Source: Thermosynechococcus vestitus BP-1
GTDB taxonomy: Bacteria; Cyanobacteriota; Cyanobacteriia; Thermosynechococcales; Thermosynechococcaceae
Length of the DNA: 64,000 nucleotides
Assembly (NCBI RefSeq): GCF_000011345.1
Contig: NC_004113.1
Location: 1,240,001-1,304,000 of the forward strand
Reading direction: 5' to 3'
Shown here: piece after piece, positions 46,946 to 55,572 of the stretch
How the letters are laid out: every line of letters begins with the position of its first letter
Position numbering within the stretch: position 1 is the first letter of the stretch
Program-made: the position numbers and the translations under genes
Notes under the pieces: model-generated
What the model was told of the DNA's origin: nothing
The model's input: the letters and a program-made list of their open reading frames with translations, nothing else
Databases searched by the model: none

Positions 46946-47732
46946 GTTTGCCACTGCGAAAGCCCTCCAGATCCAAGGTGACATAGGTAAAGCCAAGGGA
47001 CTGAAAGTGATTCACCAGTTTCTCAAGATCCGTCATCGTGACAAAGTCGGCAATCTGCTCTTGGGGCACCTCAATGCGAGCAGTATCGCCATGGCTGCGG
47101 ACACGACAGAGTTCCCAGCCCTGCTTGCGCAGGTAGTATTCGGCATGGCCCACCCGTTGCAGCTTGGCAAGGGTAATTTCTTCTCCGTAGGGAAAGCGCG
47201 AACTGAGACAGGGTTGGGCGGGTTTATTCCACCAGGGCAGCCCTAGGGATTTGGCAATTGCTCGCACTTCTAGCTTGCTAATGCCGACTTCGGCTAGGGG
47301 CGATCGCACCCCGCGTTCTTTGGCCGCCGCAATGCCCGGACGATAGTCTTGGAGATCATCGGCATTGACGCCATCAAGAACATAGTCATAGCCCCAAGCC
47401 TGCGCCAGTTCCCGCAGGCGATCGTGGAGTTCACTTTTGCAAAAGTAGCAGCGATTCACGGGGTTGGTGGCGTAGTTGGGGTTCTCCAGTTCATGGGTTT
47501 CAATCAGTTCATGGCGAATGCCAATGGCCGCCGCTTGAATGCGCGCATCCTCTAGATCCGCTGGAAATAGGGAAGGGGACACCGCCGTGACCGCCACAGC
47601 GCGATCGCCCAAGACATCCTGAGCAACTTTGGCCACAAGGGTACTATCAATACCACCAGAGTAGGCAATCAAGGCTCGATCCAGTTCAGCAATGAGATTG
47701 CGTAAGGCCGCTAGTTTCTCCACGCCCATCAC
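46899..47732 (-). CDS. larE: ATP-dependent sacrificial sulfur transferase LarE-like
   Basis: This 277-residue PP-loop protein has the nucleotide motif AYSGGIDST near residues 23-31, a VNRCYFCKSELH segment, and the conserved KPAQPCLSSR in which LarE donates sulfur from its cysteine. LarE makes the nickel-pincer nucleotide cofactor with LarB and LarC. Neither is in the window, so the acceptor here is uncertain. Convergent overlap with the DinG-like gene is 47 bases, and it is divergent from psb30. Confidence 0.85.
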   Translation of the reverse strand: MMGVEKLAALRNLIAELDRALIAYSGGIDSTLVAKVAQDVLGDRAVAVTAVSPSLFPADLEDARIQAAAIGIRHELIETHELENPNYATNPVNRCYFCKSELHDRLRELAQAWGYDYVLDGVNADDLQDYRPGIAAAKERGVRSPLAEVGISKLEVRAIAKSLGLPWWNKPAQPCLSSRFPYGEEITLAKLQRVGHAEYYLRKQGWELCRVRSHGDTARIEVPQEQIADFVTMTDLEKLVNHFQSLGFTYVTLDLEGFRSGKLNAGIGRDPERGCRD

Positions 47733-47878
47733 CGACCCATCTTCGGAAATTCTGCTCCTACAGTGTAGCTTAGGGATAAAAGCAGAAGCCGCAGGCGCCT
47801 GTTGCCCAGTGCTGCGAGTGCCCCCCTGCTCTAAAATAAAATCACGAACTGATAACCGCTGATTGCTTGGGAGAACCT

Positions 47879-48019
47879 ATGGGAATTTTCAATGGCATTA
47901 TTGAGTTTCTTAGCAATATCAACTTTGAAGTCATTGCCCAACTGACCATGATTGCCATGATTGGCATTGCAGGGCCGATGATTATTTTCCTGTTGGCAGT
48001 GCGTCGCGGCAATTTGTAG
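47879..48019 (+). CDS. psb30: Photosystem II protein Psb30 (Ycf12)
   Basis: This 46-residue single-span membrane protein starts MGIFNGIIEFLSNINFEVIA and has one transmembrane helix (about 20-41) and a basic C-terminus ending RRGNL. It is a small subunit at the periphery of the photosystem II core near cytochrome b559. A ribosome site (GGGAG) sits 5 bases before the ATG and an AT-rich TAAAAT-containing stretch lies further upstream. Confidence 0.97.
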   Translation: MGIFNGIIEFLSNINFEVIAQLTMIAMIGIAGPMIIFLLAVRRGNL

Positions 48020-48038
48020 GCCATTTCTTTTTCAAGAC

Positions 48039-50309
48039 TTAGGCAGTCCCCCACAGTTGTGCTAACCGTGCCAAATCCTTGGCTTGCAGTTGATACCAGC
48101 GTTGCAGTCGTGCCAGTTCTTCGGTAATGCTCAGGGTGGGGGCAAATTCTTCACAGCTATAGCCCAGATGGCGCAGGATCGCCACCAGTGTACAGGGGGC
48201 AATCCAATAGGCTTGACTCAAGGCCAAAAGATTCACTTGAGTCTCTTCTTTGGCTTTGAGCTCATTCTGAATGGAGAGGATGAGGGTGGTCAGAGGGGCG
48301 ATCGCCGGTCGTTGGTATCCCACATAGACGGTTTTTGGCTGGGCAATGGCCAATAGCCAACGCAAATGGGTAGAAGAGGGTGGCAGTGACCACAGGATGA
48401 GAGTGGGACAGCGATGGCGAGGGCGATCGTAGTGAATGGCTGCGGTGGTGAGGTTGGGCGGTACCTCAGGGCGGCCATAGCCATAGAGCAAGACAGGGTC
48501 GCGCAACTGTGGCAGGAGGGTTGTCAAAGGCGGTAGGGGTTGCCAACTGGGGATTGGGTGACTCGGTGGAGCAGGAACGTACCACGCCAGTGAGGGTTTG
48601 ACTCCCTTAAGTTCGAGTTCCAGCTGGGTTTCGCCATGCCAAGTGTGGGCTGTGAGGTGATAGGCAATATCTACTCGGGTTGGCAACGGCAAAAATGGTC
48701 CCCAGCGCCAAGCCTTAGCGGTCATCTGCTGCCCATTCTGCTCTAGGGTGAGTTTCAGGTGCTCCCCCTGCTGACCCATGGGCGTTTGTTCGAGGATCTT
48801 GACCCCGCGACTACAGAACATAGGCTGGGGATTCTCACTGCCAAAGGGTTGCAATTGCTCCACTTGAGTGTAAAAGTCCCAGGTCAGTTGCTCAAAGGAG
48901 ATTTCGGCATCAAGGGTGACCAGAGGACGCAGATCCTCGGGTTTGAGACAGGTTTGGGCAAAGGCCCGCAGGCGATCGCGCCAAGCCGCTAAATGCTCTG
49001 CCCGTAGGCTAAACCCCCCGGCCGCTTTATGACCGCCATATTTCAAGAGCAAGTCCTTGGTTGCCTCAAGAGCCTCAAAAACATGGAATTCTGGAATACT
49101 GCGAATTGAGCCACGAATTATCGTCTCATTTTCATAGGTGCCAATAAACACAGGGACGCCGTAGCGCTCCACAAGACGGGAGGCGACAATGCCAATGACC
49201 CCATGGTGCCAATTGGGCTGGACGATCACCAAAACCCACTCCTGTTGGGGATCAAAATCCGTCTCTTCCAAGTGGGCGATCGCCTCCGCTTCAATCGCAG
49301 CACAGAGATCCTGACGGCGACGGTTGGTTGCTTCACAGAGGGCTGCCAACTCCTGAGCACGGTCTGGATCGTCCGTTGTCAACAATTCAATGACCACTTG
49401 CGGGTCACCAATCCGGCCAATGGCATTGATCCGCGGTCCGAGACGAAATCCAACGGCCGTGGGTTTTAGGGAGGCGTCCTGCTCAGGTAAACAGCCTGCC
49501 ACTTGCATCAGTGCCTGGACACCCACCAGAGAAGAGGTGGGAAGGGTTTGCAATCCCTGCTTGACCCAGCGGCGATTCACCCCCGTCAAGGGAGCCAGAT
49601 CGGCAATGGTGCCAAGGGTACACAGCTCCCGCAAAGGCCGCACCAGTGGCCGCCAGTTTCCCAATCGCTGCGCCAGGGACACAGCAAGGATATAGGCCAT
49701 CCCCACCCCCGCCAGGGTATGGTAAGGAGAGGTCGGGGGGACGAGTTTTGGATTGAGAATGGCATGGGCAGGGGGCAGTTGCGGCGGTACATCGTGGTGA
49801 TCCGTCACAATGACCGTCAGTCCCAGTTCCCGCGCCTTGAGAATAGGGTGGAGGGCAGCAATGCCGTTGTCCACGGTGAGAATCAGTTTGACGCCCCGGT
49901 CGTAGCACTCCTGGACAATCCGCTCATTGATGCCATAGCCTTCGTGCATGCGCGAGGGAATTTCATAGTCAATGTCTGCTCCCAGATGGCGCAGGGCACG
50001 CAACAGAAGGGCGGTACTCGTCATGCCATCGGCATCGTAATCGCCACAAATGGTCATCTTGTCACCGCGGGCGATCGCCCGTTGCAGCAATTCCACTGCT
50101 AAATCAAGGTCAGGAAAGACGGCGTTGGGAGGCGGTAGCTCTAGGGTTTCCGGTTCGAGAAACGCCCGTACCGCTGTAGGGGTCGTGAGACCTCGCCGCA
50201 AATAAATTTCCGCTAGCGATGGGTGGCAACCCAGCGCCCGCCTTAAGGCGTCATGACACTCAGGATCAATCGGTGGCAAGAGCCAACGTTGCTGGGGAAG
50301 AACACCCAT
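48039..50309 (-). CDS. recJ: Single-stranded-DNA-specific exonuclease RecJ
   Basis: This 756-residue DHH-family nuclease has the GDYDADGMTSTALL motif, TVDNGIAA, the DHH motif in VTDHHDVPP, the LAGVGMAYILA segment, and the DHHA1 part with GGHKAAGGFSL. It degrades 5' single-stranded ends in recombination and repair. The frame runs on to 50459 into the IS5 element, but that extension encodes the IS end; family homology starts at ATG 50309. The C-terminal 200 residues are an extension typical of cyanobacterial RecJ. An IS now lies 43 bases upstream and must have separated any older promoter. Confidence 0.95.
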   Translation of the reverse strand: MGVLPQQRWLLPPIDPECHDALRRALGCHPSLAEIYLRRGLTTPTAVRAFLEPETLELPPPNAVFPDLDLAVELLQRAIARGDKMTICGDYDADGMTSTALLLRALRHLGADIDYEIPSRMHEGYGINERIVQECYDRGVKLILTVDNGIAALHPILKARELGLTVIVTDHHDVPPQLPPAHAILNPKLVPPTSPYHTLAGVGMAYILAVSLAQRLGNWRPLVRPLRELCTLGTIADLAPLTGVNRRWVKQGLQTLPTSSLVGVQALMQVAGCLPEQDASLKPTAVGFRLGPRINAIGRIGDPQVVIELLTTDDPDRAQELAALCEATNRRRQDLCAAIEAEAIAHLEETDFDPQQEWVLVIVQPNWHHGVIGIVASRLVERYGVPVFIGTYENETIIRGSIRSIPEFHVFEALEATKDLLLKYGGHKAAGGFSLRAEHLAAWRDRLRAFAQTCLKPEDLRPLVTLDAEISFEQLTWDFYTQVEQLQPFGSENPQPMFCSRGVKILEQTPMGQQGEHLKLTLEQNGQQMTAKAWRWGPFLPLPTRVDIAYHLTAHTWHGETQLELELKGVKPSLAWYVPAPPSHPIPSWQPLPPLTTLLPQLRDPVLLYGYGRPEVPPNLTTAAIHYDRPRHRCPTLILWSLPPSSTHLRWLLAIAQPKTVYVGYQRPAIAPLTTLILSIQNELKAKEETQVNLLALSQAYWIAPCTLVAILRHLGYSCEEFAPTLSITEELARLQRWYQLQAKDLARLAQLWGTA

Positions 50310-50352
50310 GATGCGGAGGGGGGAGATAGGCAAAGGGACAACCCCAATGCTA

Positions 50353-50369
50353 GATACTGTCGTCACGAG
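50353..50369 (+). repeat. Left terminal inverted repeat of the IS
   Basis: GATACTGTCGTCACGAG matches the reverse complement of the right end at 15 of 17 positions. Confidence 0.9.
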
Positions 50370-51129
50370 ATTGATGCCCAAATGGCGATACAACGGATGT
50401 GCACAGCAGCAAGGAAAGAAGCCGTATTTTTGGCGTATCGCGTGGCAATACCTCGCCAACGCTTGAGATGCAAAAAAGCATTCTCAACCAGATGACGAAG
50501 CCGATACAACTGCTTGTCGCATTCACGTCGCTGTCTGCGATGTCTGCGCGAAGGGATGACAGGCTGCATCCCATGCTCTTTGGCTTGGGCGATGAGGGCA
50601 TCACTGTCGTAGCCTTTGTCCGCCAACAGGTACTTTGCATCGATTCCTTCGATCAAGGTTGCAGCTTGGCGACAATCCGCAGTGGTACCTGCTGTGATAA
50701 CCATTCGCAGCGGCATACCATGCGCATCCACGGCCAGATGTATCTTGGTATTGAGCCCCCTTTTGTACGGCCCATGTCTTGGTTGCCGCCTTTGGCCCCT
50801 GTGGCATGAGGGTGGACTTTGACATGAGTAGCATCGATGATCAACCATTCGTAATCGGGCTCGTCGATCAACTGCTCAAGGACCTTTTCCCACACGCCTT
50901 TGTCTCGCCAGCGGCAGAACCTTCGATGCACGTTCTTCCAATCTCCGTACTCCGGGGGTAAATCCCGCCAAGGGGCGCCGGTGCGCAGTATCCAGAACAC
51001 CGCATTGATGAACTGCCGGTTGTCTTTCGCCACACCCCCCCAGCTCCCTCGGCGTCCAGGTAGATGCGGTTCCAACCGCTCCCAAACCCGGTCGGAAATA
51101 TCGTGGCGACGGTAGTCAGGTGTCCTCAT
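50363..51129 (-). CDS. IS5-family transposase made by -1 frameshift
   Basis: Two overlapping frames, 50653-51129 and 50363-50848, encode one DDE transposase. The first carries a DUF4096-like N-terminus and DATHVKVHPH with the first aspartate. The second carries LLADKGYDSD with the second aspartate and the glutamate in ENAFLHLKRWRGIATRY. They join at the slippery run A-AAA-GGG (in ACAAAAGGGGGC, minus strand, about 50757-50768), where a -1 slip connects TK to RGLNTK. The stop codon lies in the left inverted repeat. Such programmed shifts are known in the IS5 family; the element could still be mobile. Confidence 0.88.
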
Positions 51130-51177
51130 GGCACGGTCCTATAATACAGTCCAGACACACGCTCAGTATCTCATAAA

Positions 51178-51194
51178 CTCGTGACGGCACTATC
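51178..51194 (-). repeat. Right terminal inverted repeat of the IS
   Basis: The reverse complement reads GATAGTGCCGTCACGAG, matching the left end at 15 of 17 positions. Confidence 0.9.
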
Positions 51195-51235
51195 TAACGT
51201 GAGCATGGTTTTGGTTGACCCCCCTGAAAAAGTAG

Positions 51236-51255
51236 AATGATAATCATTACAATTC
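51236..51255 (+). promoter_or_regulatory. Fur- or Zur-type operator before porin gene
   Basis: AATGATAATCATTACAATT matches the 19-bp Fur consensus at 15 of 19 positions (best alignment TAGAATGATAATCATTACA) and the cyanobacterial Zur 7-1-7 consensus at 12 of 14. It lies about 60 bases before the porin ATG and 40 bases after the IS. Confidence 0.6.
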
Positions 51256-51314
51256 TTATCTAGCCTTGGTGGATTCCCCAGGCAGTCTTTTGGTGTGAGG
51301 CTAGGAGGGCAGTT

Positions 51315-52898
51315 ATGGAACAATCTTTAAGAGCGGTCATTGTGGGAGCCCTTGGCATTAACGTTTTTCTCCTGAATTCAGCAGTTTTTGCTCAGACGCT
51401 GAATCCTGTGCGGGCAAGTGACAGTCTGGGACAGGTAACCTCTGTCTCGCAGCTTGCGGATGTGCGCCCCACCGATTGGGCCTACCAAGCCCTTGCTTCC
51501 TTAGTGGAAAAATATGGCTGCATTGCCGGCTATCCGGATGGCACGTTTCGGGGTCATCGTGCCCTGACACGGTTTGAAATGGCGGCGGCTTTGAATGCTT
51601 GCCTCGATGTGGTGAGCGATCGCTTTGCCACCAAGGAAGATTTAGCTACCTTGCAACGACTTTCTGAGGAATTTGCCGCTGAACTGGCCACCCTGCGCGG
51701 ACGAGTGGATAATCTTGAAGCCCGCACTGCCGCCCTCGAAGCCACCCAATTTTCGACCACCACCCAGCTCTCGGTGGATGCCGTGATGGCCGTTCAAGCA
51801 GGGGGCAACACGGGCCAAGTCACTAGTTACGACCCTAATATCGGTGCTCCTGTGACGTTCCCAGGGGGTAATTTTAATCCCACAGTACTGAGTCGCGTTG
51901 AGATCAATCTCAACACCAGCTTTCGGGGCAGCGATCAACTGATCACCACCCTACAAATGGGCAACAATGGCCTCGACACCATTGGCGGTAGTTTGGTGAA
52001 TGGAGGAATCTTTAATGCCGGTGCTGTGGACTATGGGGATGTGCCCATCGCCGTTAACCTGTACCGGCTCTACTACAGCTTTCAGCCTCTCAAGGACTTA
52101 ACCCTAGGATTTGGCGCGCAGTTTTACCCCAGTGACCTAATTGACACCAACAGCTATGCCAATGACTCGTTTCAGGATTTTAGTTCTGGGTTCTTTATTA
52201 ACAACCCTCTAATTGTGCCCCAAGCAGTGCATGGCCCTGGCGGCGCTGGGGTCACACTGGTGTGGAATCCGCAACAAGGTCCCTTTACTCTGCGGGCACT
52301 CTACGTTGCAGCCCAGGCGAATCAGCCGATCCCAGCTCTGGGCGGTGGCGCCTTTGGCGATCCTTTTCAGGCCAGTTTAGAACTGGAATACGCTCGCCCC
52401 TTCGGCAGCAATGAGCAAAATAACTTTGCAGTACGGCTGCAGTATACCCACTCCGGAACTCAACGCCTGGTTCAAAATGCCGGTGGCCTGAACACGGAGC
52501 TGACCTTGGGCAAATTCGGTCTCTTTGGTCGCTATGGCATTTCTGGGGCGGAGTTTCGCGCCGGCTTTAACCTCAATGATCTAGGAGCTTTCCAAGTGAT
52601 CACAGGCCTGCCCCAACAAACAATCCTGCACACCTGGATGGCGGGGGTGGCCTATCGGGATTTGCTTGCGGAAGGGTCTCTGTTGGCAGCAGCAGTGGGT
52701 CAGCCTTTTCTCAATTCCCTCGGGTCTGCTGTGGGCATCAATGATGGCACCCAAACCAACTACGAACTCTTTTTCCGCATTCCCATCAGCGATAACATTG
52801 CGGTGACTCCTGTCCTGATGGCGATTACAGAGGCCAATAACGTGCGCGGCAATAGTCCCATCCTACAAGGTTTGATCCGCACGACGTTTAGCTTCTAA
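51315..52898 (+). CDS. SomB-type iron-uptake porin (SLH + OprB)
   Basis: This 527-residue outer-membrane protein has a signal peptide (cleavage near VFAQ, residue 27), an S-layer homology domain (about 45-105, with PTDWAYQALASLVEKYGC and GYPDGTFRG), a coiled coil (about 108-145) and an OprB-like beta-barrel to the C-terminal phenylalanine. Cyanobacterial porins of this type pass inorganic ions and are linked to iron uptake. The Fur/Zur-like site upstream fits metal control. The adjacent COG0523 relic is convergent and shares overlapping stop codons. Confidence 0.92.
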   Translation: MEQSLRAVIVGALGINVFLLNSAVFAQTLNPVRASDSLGQVTSVSQLADVRPTDWAYQALASLVEKYGCIAGYPDGTFRGHRALTRFEMAAALNACLDVVSDRFATKEDLATLQRLSEEFAAELATLRGRVDNLEARTAALEATQFSTTTQLSVDAVMAVQAGGNTGQVTSYDPNIGAPVTFPGGNFNPTVLSRVEINLNTSFRGSDQLITTLQMGNNGLDTIGGSLVNGGIFNAGAVDYGDVPIAVNLYRLYYSFQPLKDLTLGFGAQFYPSDLIDTNSYANDSFQDFSSGFFINNPLIVPQAVHGPGGAGVTLVWNPQQGPFTLRALYVAAQANQPIPALGGGAFGDPFQASLELEYARPFGSNEQNNFAVRLQYTHSGTQRLVQNAGGLNTELTLGKFGLFGRYGISGAEFRAGFNLNDLGAFQVITGLPQQTILHTWMAGVAYRDLLAEGSLLAAAVGQPFLNSLGSAVGINDGTQTNYELFFRIPISDNIAVTPVLMAITEANNVRGNSPILQGLIRTTFSF

Positions 52899-53740
52899 AC
52901 AAAACATGCCCTAAAGGCTTGGCGCAGTTGGCTCTCATCAAGGTTGCGGCCAATGAAGATGAGTTCATTGCGCTGGTGGTCAAGGGGGCGATCGAGGGCA
53001 CGACCCTCAAAGAGCATCTACACCCCCTGAAAGACAAAGGGCGGGGGCTGCTCCGCCAGATGTACCATCCCCTTCATAGGGAAATATCGGGGCCTTGGGT
53101 TTGCAGCAACTGGGTCAGCCACCTGTGCAGCTTGGCACCATCCAATTTGCCCGCAGCAACAATGGCCACAGAACCAACGGCTTTATCGTGTTATGGTGAT
53201 TCTCCCCAGGAAGTCGGGCTCGAGTTGGAGGGCACGCTCAAGGTCAAAGCGCCCAAATCCAGGATGCGCTCCATAGGTACGGCAGCCGCCTGAGTACCAT
53301 ACCCCTTGGCCAAGGGGTTCATGGCATGGATGCGATCGCGCAACTGGCTGAGGTCTGCTCCCCTCCCCAAGTCCGTTTTATTGAGCAAAATCATATCGGT
53401 AAAATCCATGAAGAAGGTTTGAATCACGGGCGCAGGATCTGCCAGCCCCGTCGTTTCAATGACCAGGTGATCAAACTGGTGCTGCCGTTCATCAGGTTGC
53501 CAATCATGGGAATCAAGTCACTGCGCCCGGTACAGCAAATGCAGCCACTATTCATCTCGAAAATTTCTGGATCGGTATTGACCACCAATTGAGGATCAAT
53601 TTGATGATCAATGCCCACTTCGCCAACCTCATTGACAATCACAGCAACCTTCTGACCGTATTCGTGGCTGAGCATGGGATTGAGGAGTGTGGTTTTACCG
53701 GCGCCAAGTAGCCAGTGAGCACTGCAACGGGAACGGTCAT
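52895..53740 (-). pseudogene. Decayed COG0523 (CobW/YjiA/ZNG1-like) metallochaperone GTPase gene
   Basis: Conserved pieces are in order but in several frames. MTVPVAVLTGY starts at 53740 and is followed by a one-base loss inside the P-loop (LLGAGKTTLL in the next frame). Then come AVIVNEVGEVGID, the metal motif CICC, a shift, HLVIETTGLADPAP, an in-frame loss of some 40 residues between FFMD and ADVILLNKTDL-like text, another shift near LDLG/RFDLERAL, and the C-terminal NELIFIGRNLDE. At least four lesions exclude function. Such proteins deliver zinc and are often Zur-controlled. Confidence 0.9.
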
Positions 53741-53849
53741 AGGAGCTAGGGAGAGTCAGAGACTCTTTGAGTCTATCAAATAGAGCTACAGTTGTTGTGA
53801 GATGGGCTGTAGGATAAAAAAATGCACAACTACGGAAAGTTTCAAGTCT

Positions 53850-54590
53850 ATGTTGCATCCGCGCTTAACCGCTGCCTTTAAGCAGCGTTCTGTTCTGAAG
53901 ATTATCAGTGGCCTCAACAATTTTGATCGCGATCGCGTGCGGGCGGTGGTGATGGCCGCCGATCAAGGGGGCGCCACCTTTGTGGATATTGCTGCCGATC
54001 CTCAACTCGTGCACCTTGCCAAGGAACTGACGACGCTGCCAGTCTGTGTATCGGCGGTGGAACCCTTGCAACTCCTAGGGGCAGTGGCCGCTGGTGCCGA
54101 TCTGGTGGAAATTGGCAACTATGATAGCTTCTATGCCCAAGGGCGAGTATTTAGCGGCGAGGAAGTGCTGGCCTTGACGCGCCAAACCCGCGAGTTGCTG
54201 CCCCAGATCATGCTGTCGGTGACTGTGCCCCATACGCTGCCCTTGGATCAACAAGTTGCCCTCGCTGAAGCCTTAGTGGCCGCCGGTGCCGACGTCATTC
54301 AAACGGAGGGGGGGACGAGTAGCCAGCCCCACCACGGTGGCACATTGGGTCTCATTGAAAAAGCCGCTCCCACATTGGCGGCAGCCTATGAAATTTCCCG
54401 TGCCGTTTCGGTGCCGGTGCTGTGTGCTTCGGGGCTTTCGACGGTGACGATTCCGCTGGCGATCGCCGCTGGGGCTGCAGGTGTAGGGGTTGGTTCTGCC
54501 GTCAACCAACTCAATAGTGAAGTGGCCATGGTGGCCAGTGTGCGTGCCCTTGTCGAAGCGGTTAACACTGCCATTGCCGTCCACGGCTAA
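53850..54590 (+). CDS. DUF561/Ycf23-family protein
   Basis: This 246-residue (beta/alpha)8-type protein has VLKIISGLNNFD, DIAADPQLVHLAKE, VSAVEPLQLL and GADVIQTEGGT, ending with GAAGVGVGSAVN. The family is conserved in cyanobacteria and red-algal plastids as Ycf23; its fold suggests a phosphate-binding sugar or cofactor enzyme, but no reaction is known. The frame starts at 53802, but ATG 53850 begins the homologous part. It is divergent from the COG0523 relic and is followed directly by a methyltransferase gene. Confidence 0.85.
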   Translation: MLHPRLTAAFKQRSVLKIISGLNNFDRDRVRAVVMAADQGGATFVDIAADPQLVHLAKELTTLPVCVSAVEPLQLLGAVAAGADLVEIGNYDSFYAQGRVFSGEEVLALTRQTRELLPQIMLSVTVPHTLPLDQQVALAEALVAAGADVIQTEGGTSSQPHHGGTLGLIEKAAPTLAAAYEISRAVSVPVLCASGLSTVTIPLAIAAGAAGVGVGSAVNQLNSEVAMVASVRALVEAVNTAIAVHG

Positions 54591-54594
54591 CCCT

Positions 54595-55572
54595 GTGGTC
54601 CAACCCTCTCGATTGGCCCTGGCCTGCGCGAATCGCCTTTTTGAGGCGGCGGACAATCGGGAGCGATTCCTCCAGGCGCTAATGACCCCCCCAGCTTATC
54701 CTGCCACGGTGCTTTGGTGTGGGGAGCCGGCTGCTGCCCTACCTTTTGCGGCCTTACCACCGCTGCCGTGGCAACCCCCCTGGGTGAGCCGCTTTGTTGC
54801 CGGTAGTCCAACGGGTCAACACCCTCTCCATGCAGCCGGTGCCTATTATTGCTTGGATAGCTCATCGGTGTTTGCGGCGGTTCCCCTGCTCACCCTGCCC
54901 CAGGAGCCGTCCTTGGTGATCGATGTGTGTGCGGCACCTGGCGGGAAGAGCCTCTTTGCGTGGCGATCGCTCCACCCTCGCTACCTCATCTGCAATGAGA
55001 CGATTGGCAAGCGAGTAGGGAAGCTCATTGGCAATCTCAAACGCTGTCGCGTCCATCCCGTAGGCGTCACCTCTTGGGATAGCGAAGTGCTGGCTGCTGA
55101 ATTCCAAGGCACGGCCGATGTCGTCATTGTCGATGCCCCCTGCTCCGGTCAATCCCTGCTGGCCAAGGGACAAAAAGCCGAGGGCTGCTTCCATCCTCTG
55201 ACCATTCGCCACAACCAACGGCGACAAAAACGAATTCTAGCGGCGGCAACCACCCTTGTGCGTCCGGGGGGATGGCTGCTCTATAGCACCTGCACCTTTA
55301 GCCAAGATGAAAACGAGGATGTGGCTGCTTGGCTCATGGCAAAGTTTCCCCACTTGCTTCCTCAACCCGTGCCGGCCCTGGCGGCCTATCAATCCCATTT
55401 AGCAGCATTTCCCTGCTATCGGCTATGGCCCCACCAAGGGGAAGGGGCGGGCGCCTTTACGATTCTCTGGCAACATCAGGGCAAGGGGGAATCCAATCCG
55501 CTACCTGATTTAGGCAACCGTCGCGCCTTTGGCGATCGCTGGCGCTGGCAATCCAGTTCCCAACCGGCATAG
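54595..55572 (+). CDS. RNA m5C methyltransferase (NOL1/NOP2/Sun family)
   Basis: This protein of about 325 residues has the SAM-binding DVCAAPGGKSLFAW (motif I), DVVIVDAPCSGQSLL (motif IV) and YSTCTFSQDENED (motif VI), with the two cysteines of the RsmB/RsmF class. It methylates a cytosine in rRNA or tRNA. The GTG 54595 starts 4 bases after the DUF561 stop; the frame itself extends into DUF561. The C-terminus overlaps the convergent oxidoreductase-like gene by about 97 bases. The target base is unknown. Confidence 0.88.
   Translation: MVQPSRLALACANRLFEAADNRERFLQALMTPPAYPATVLWCGEPAAALPFAALPPLPWQPPWVSRFVAGSPTGQHPLHAAGAYYCLDSSSVFAAVPLLTLPQEPSLVIDVCAAPGGKSLFAWRSLHPRYLICNETIGKRVGKLIGNLKRCRVHPVGVTSWDSEVLAAEFQGTADVVIVDAPCSGQSLLAKGQKAEGCFHPLTIRHNQRRQKRILAAATTLVRPGGWLLYSTCTFSQDENEDVAAWLMAKFPHLLPQPVPALAAYQSHLAAFPCYRLWPHQGEGAGAFTILWQHQGKGESNPLPDLGNRRAFGDRWRWQSSSQPA

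Larger units (their letters stand above)
50353..51194. mobile_element. IS5-family insertion sequence (IS427/IS1031-like)
   Basis: This is an 842-base element with 17-bp terminal inverted repeats and a two-frame transposase. The flanks show TA at both ends (TA at 50351-50352 and 51195-51196), consistent with a 2-bp target duplication. It sits between recJ and the porin gene. Frames and ends appear intact. Confidence 0.9.

Noticed and set aside
50310-50459. N-terminal extension of recJ into the IS element
   Set aside because: The 50 extra residues come from the IS end and its flank; RecJ homology begins at ATG 50309.
52919-53592. Plus-strand frames opposite the COG0523 relic
   Set aside because: They are antisense shadows; the minus-strand frames hold the recognisable motifs.
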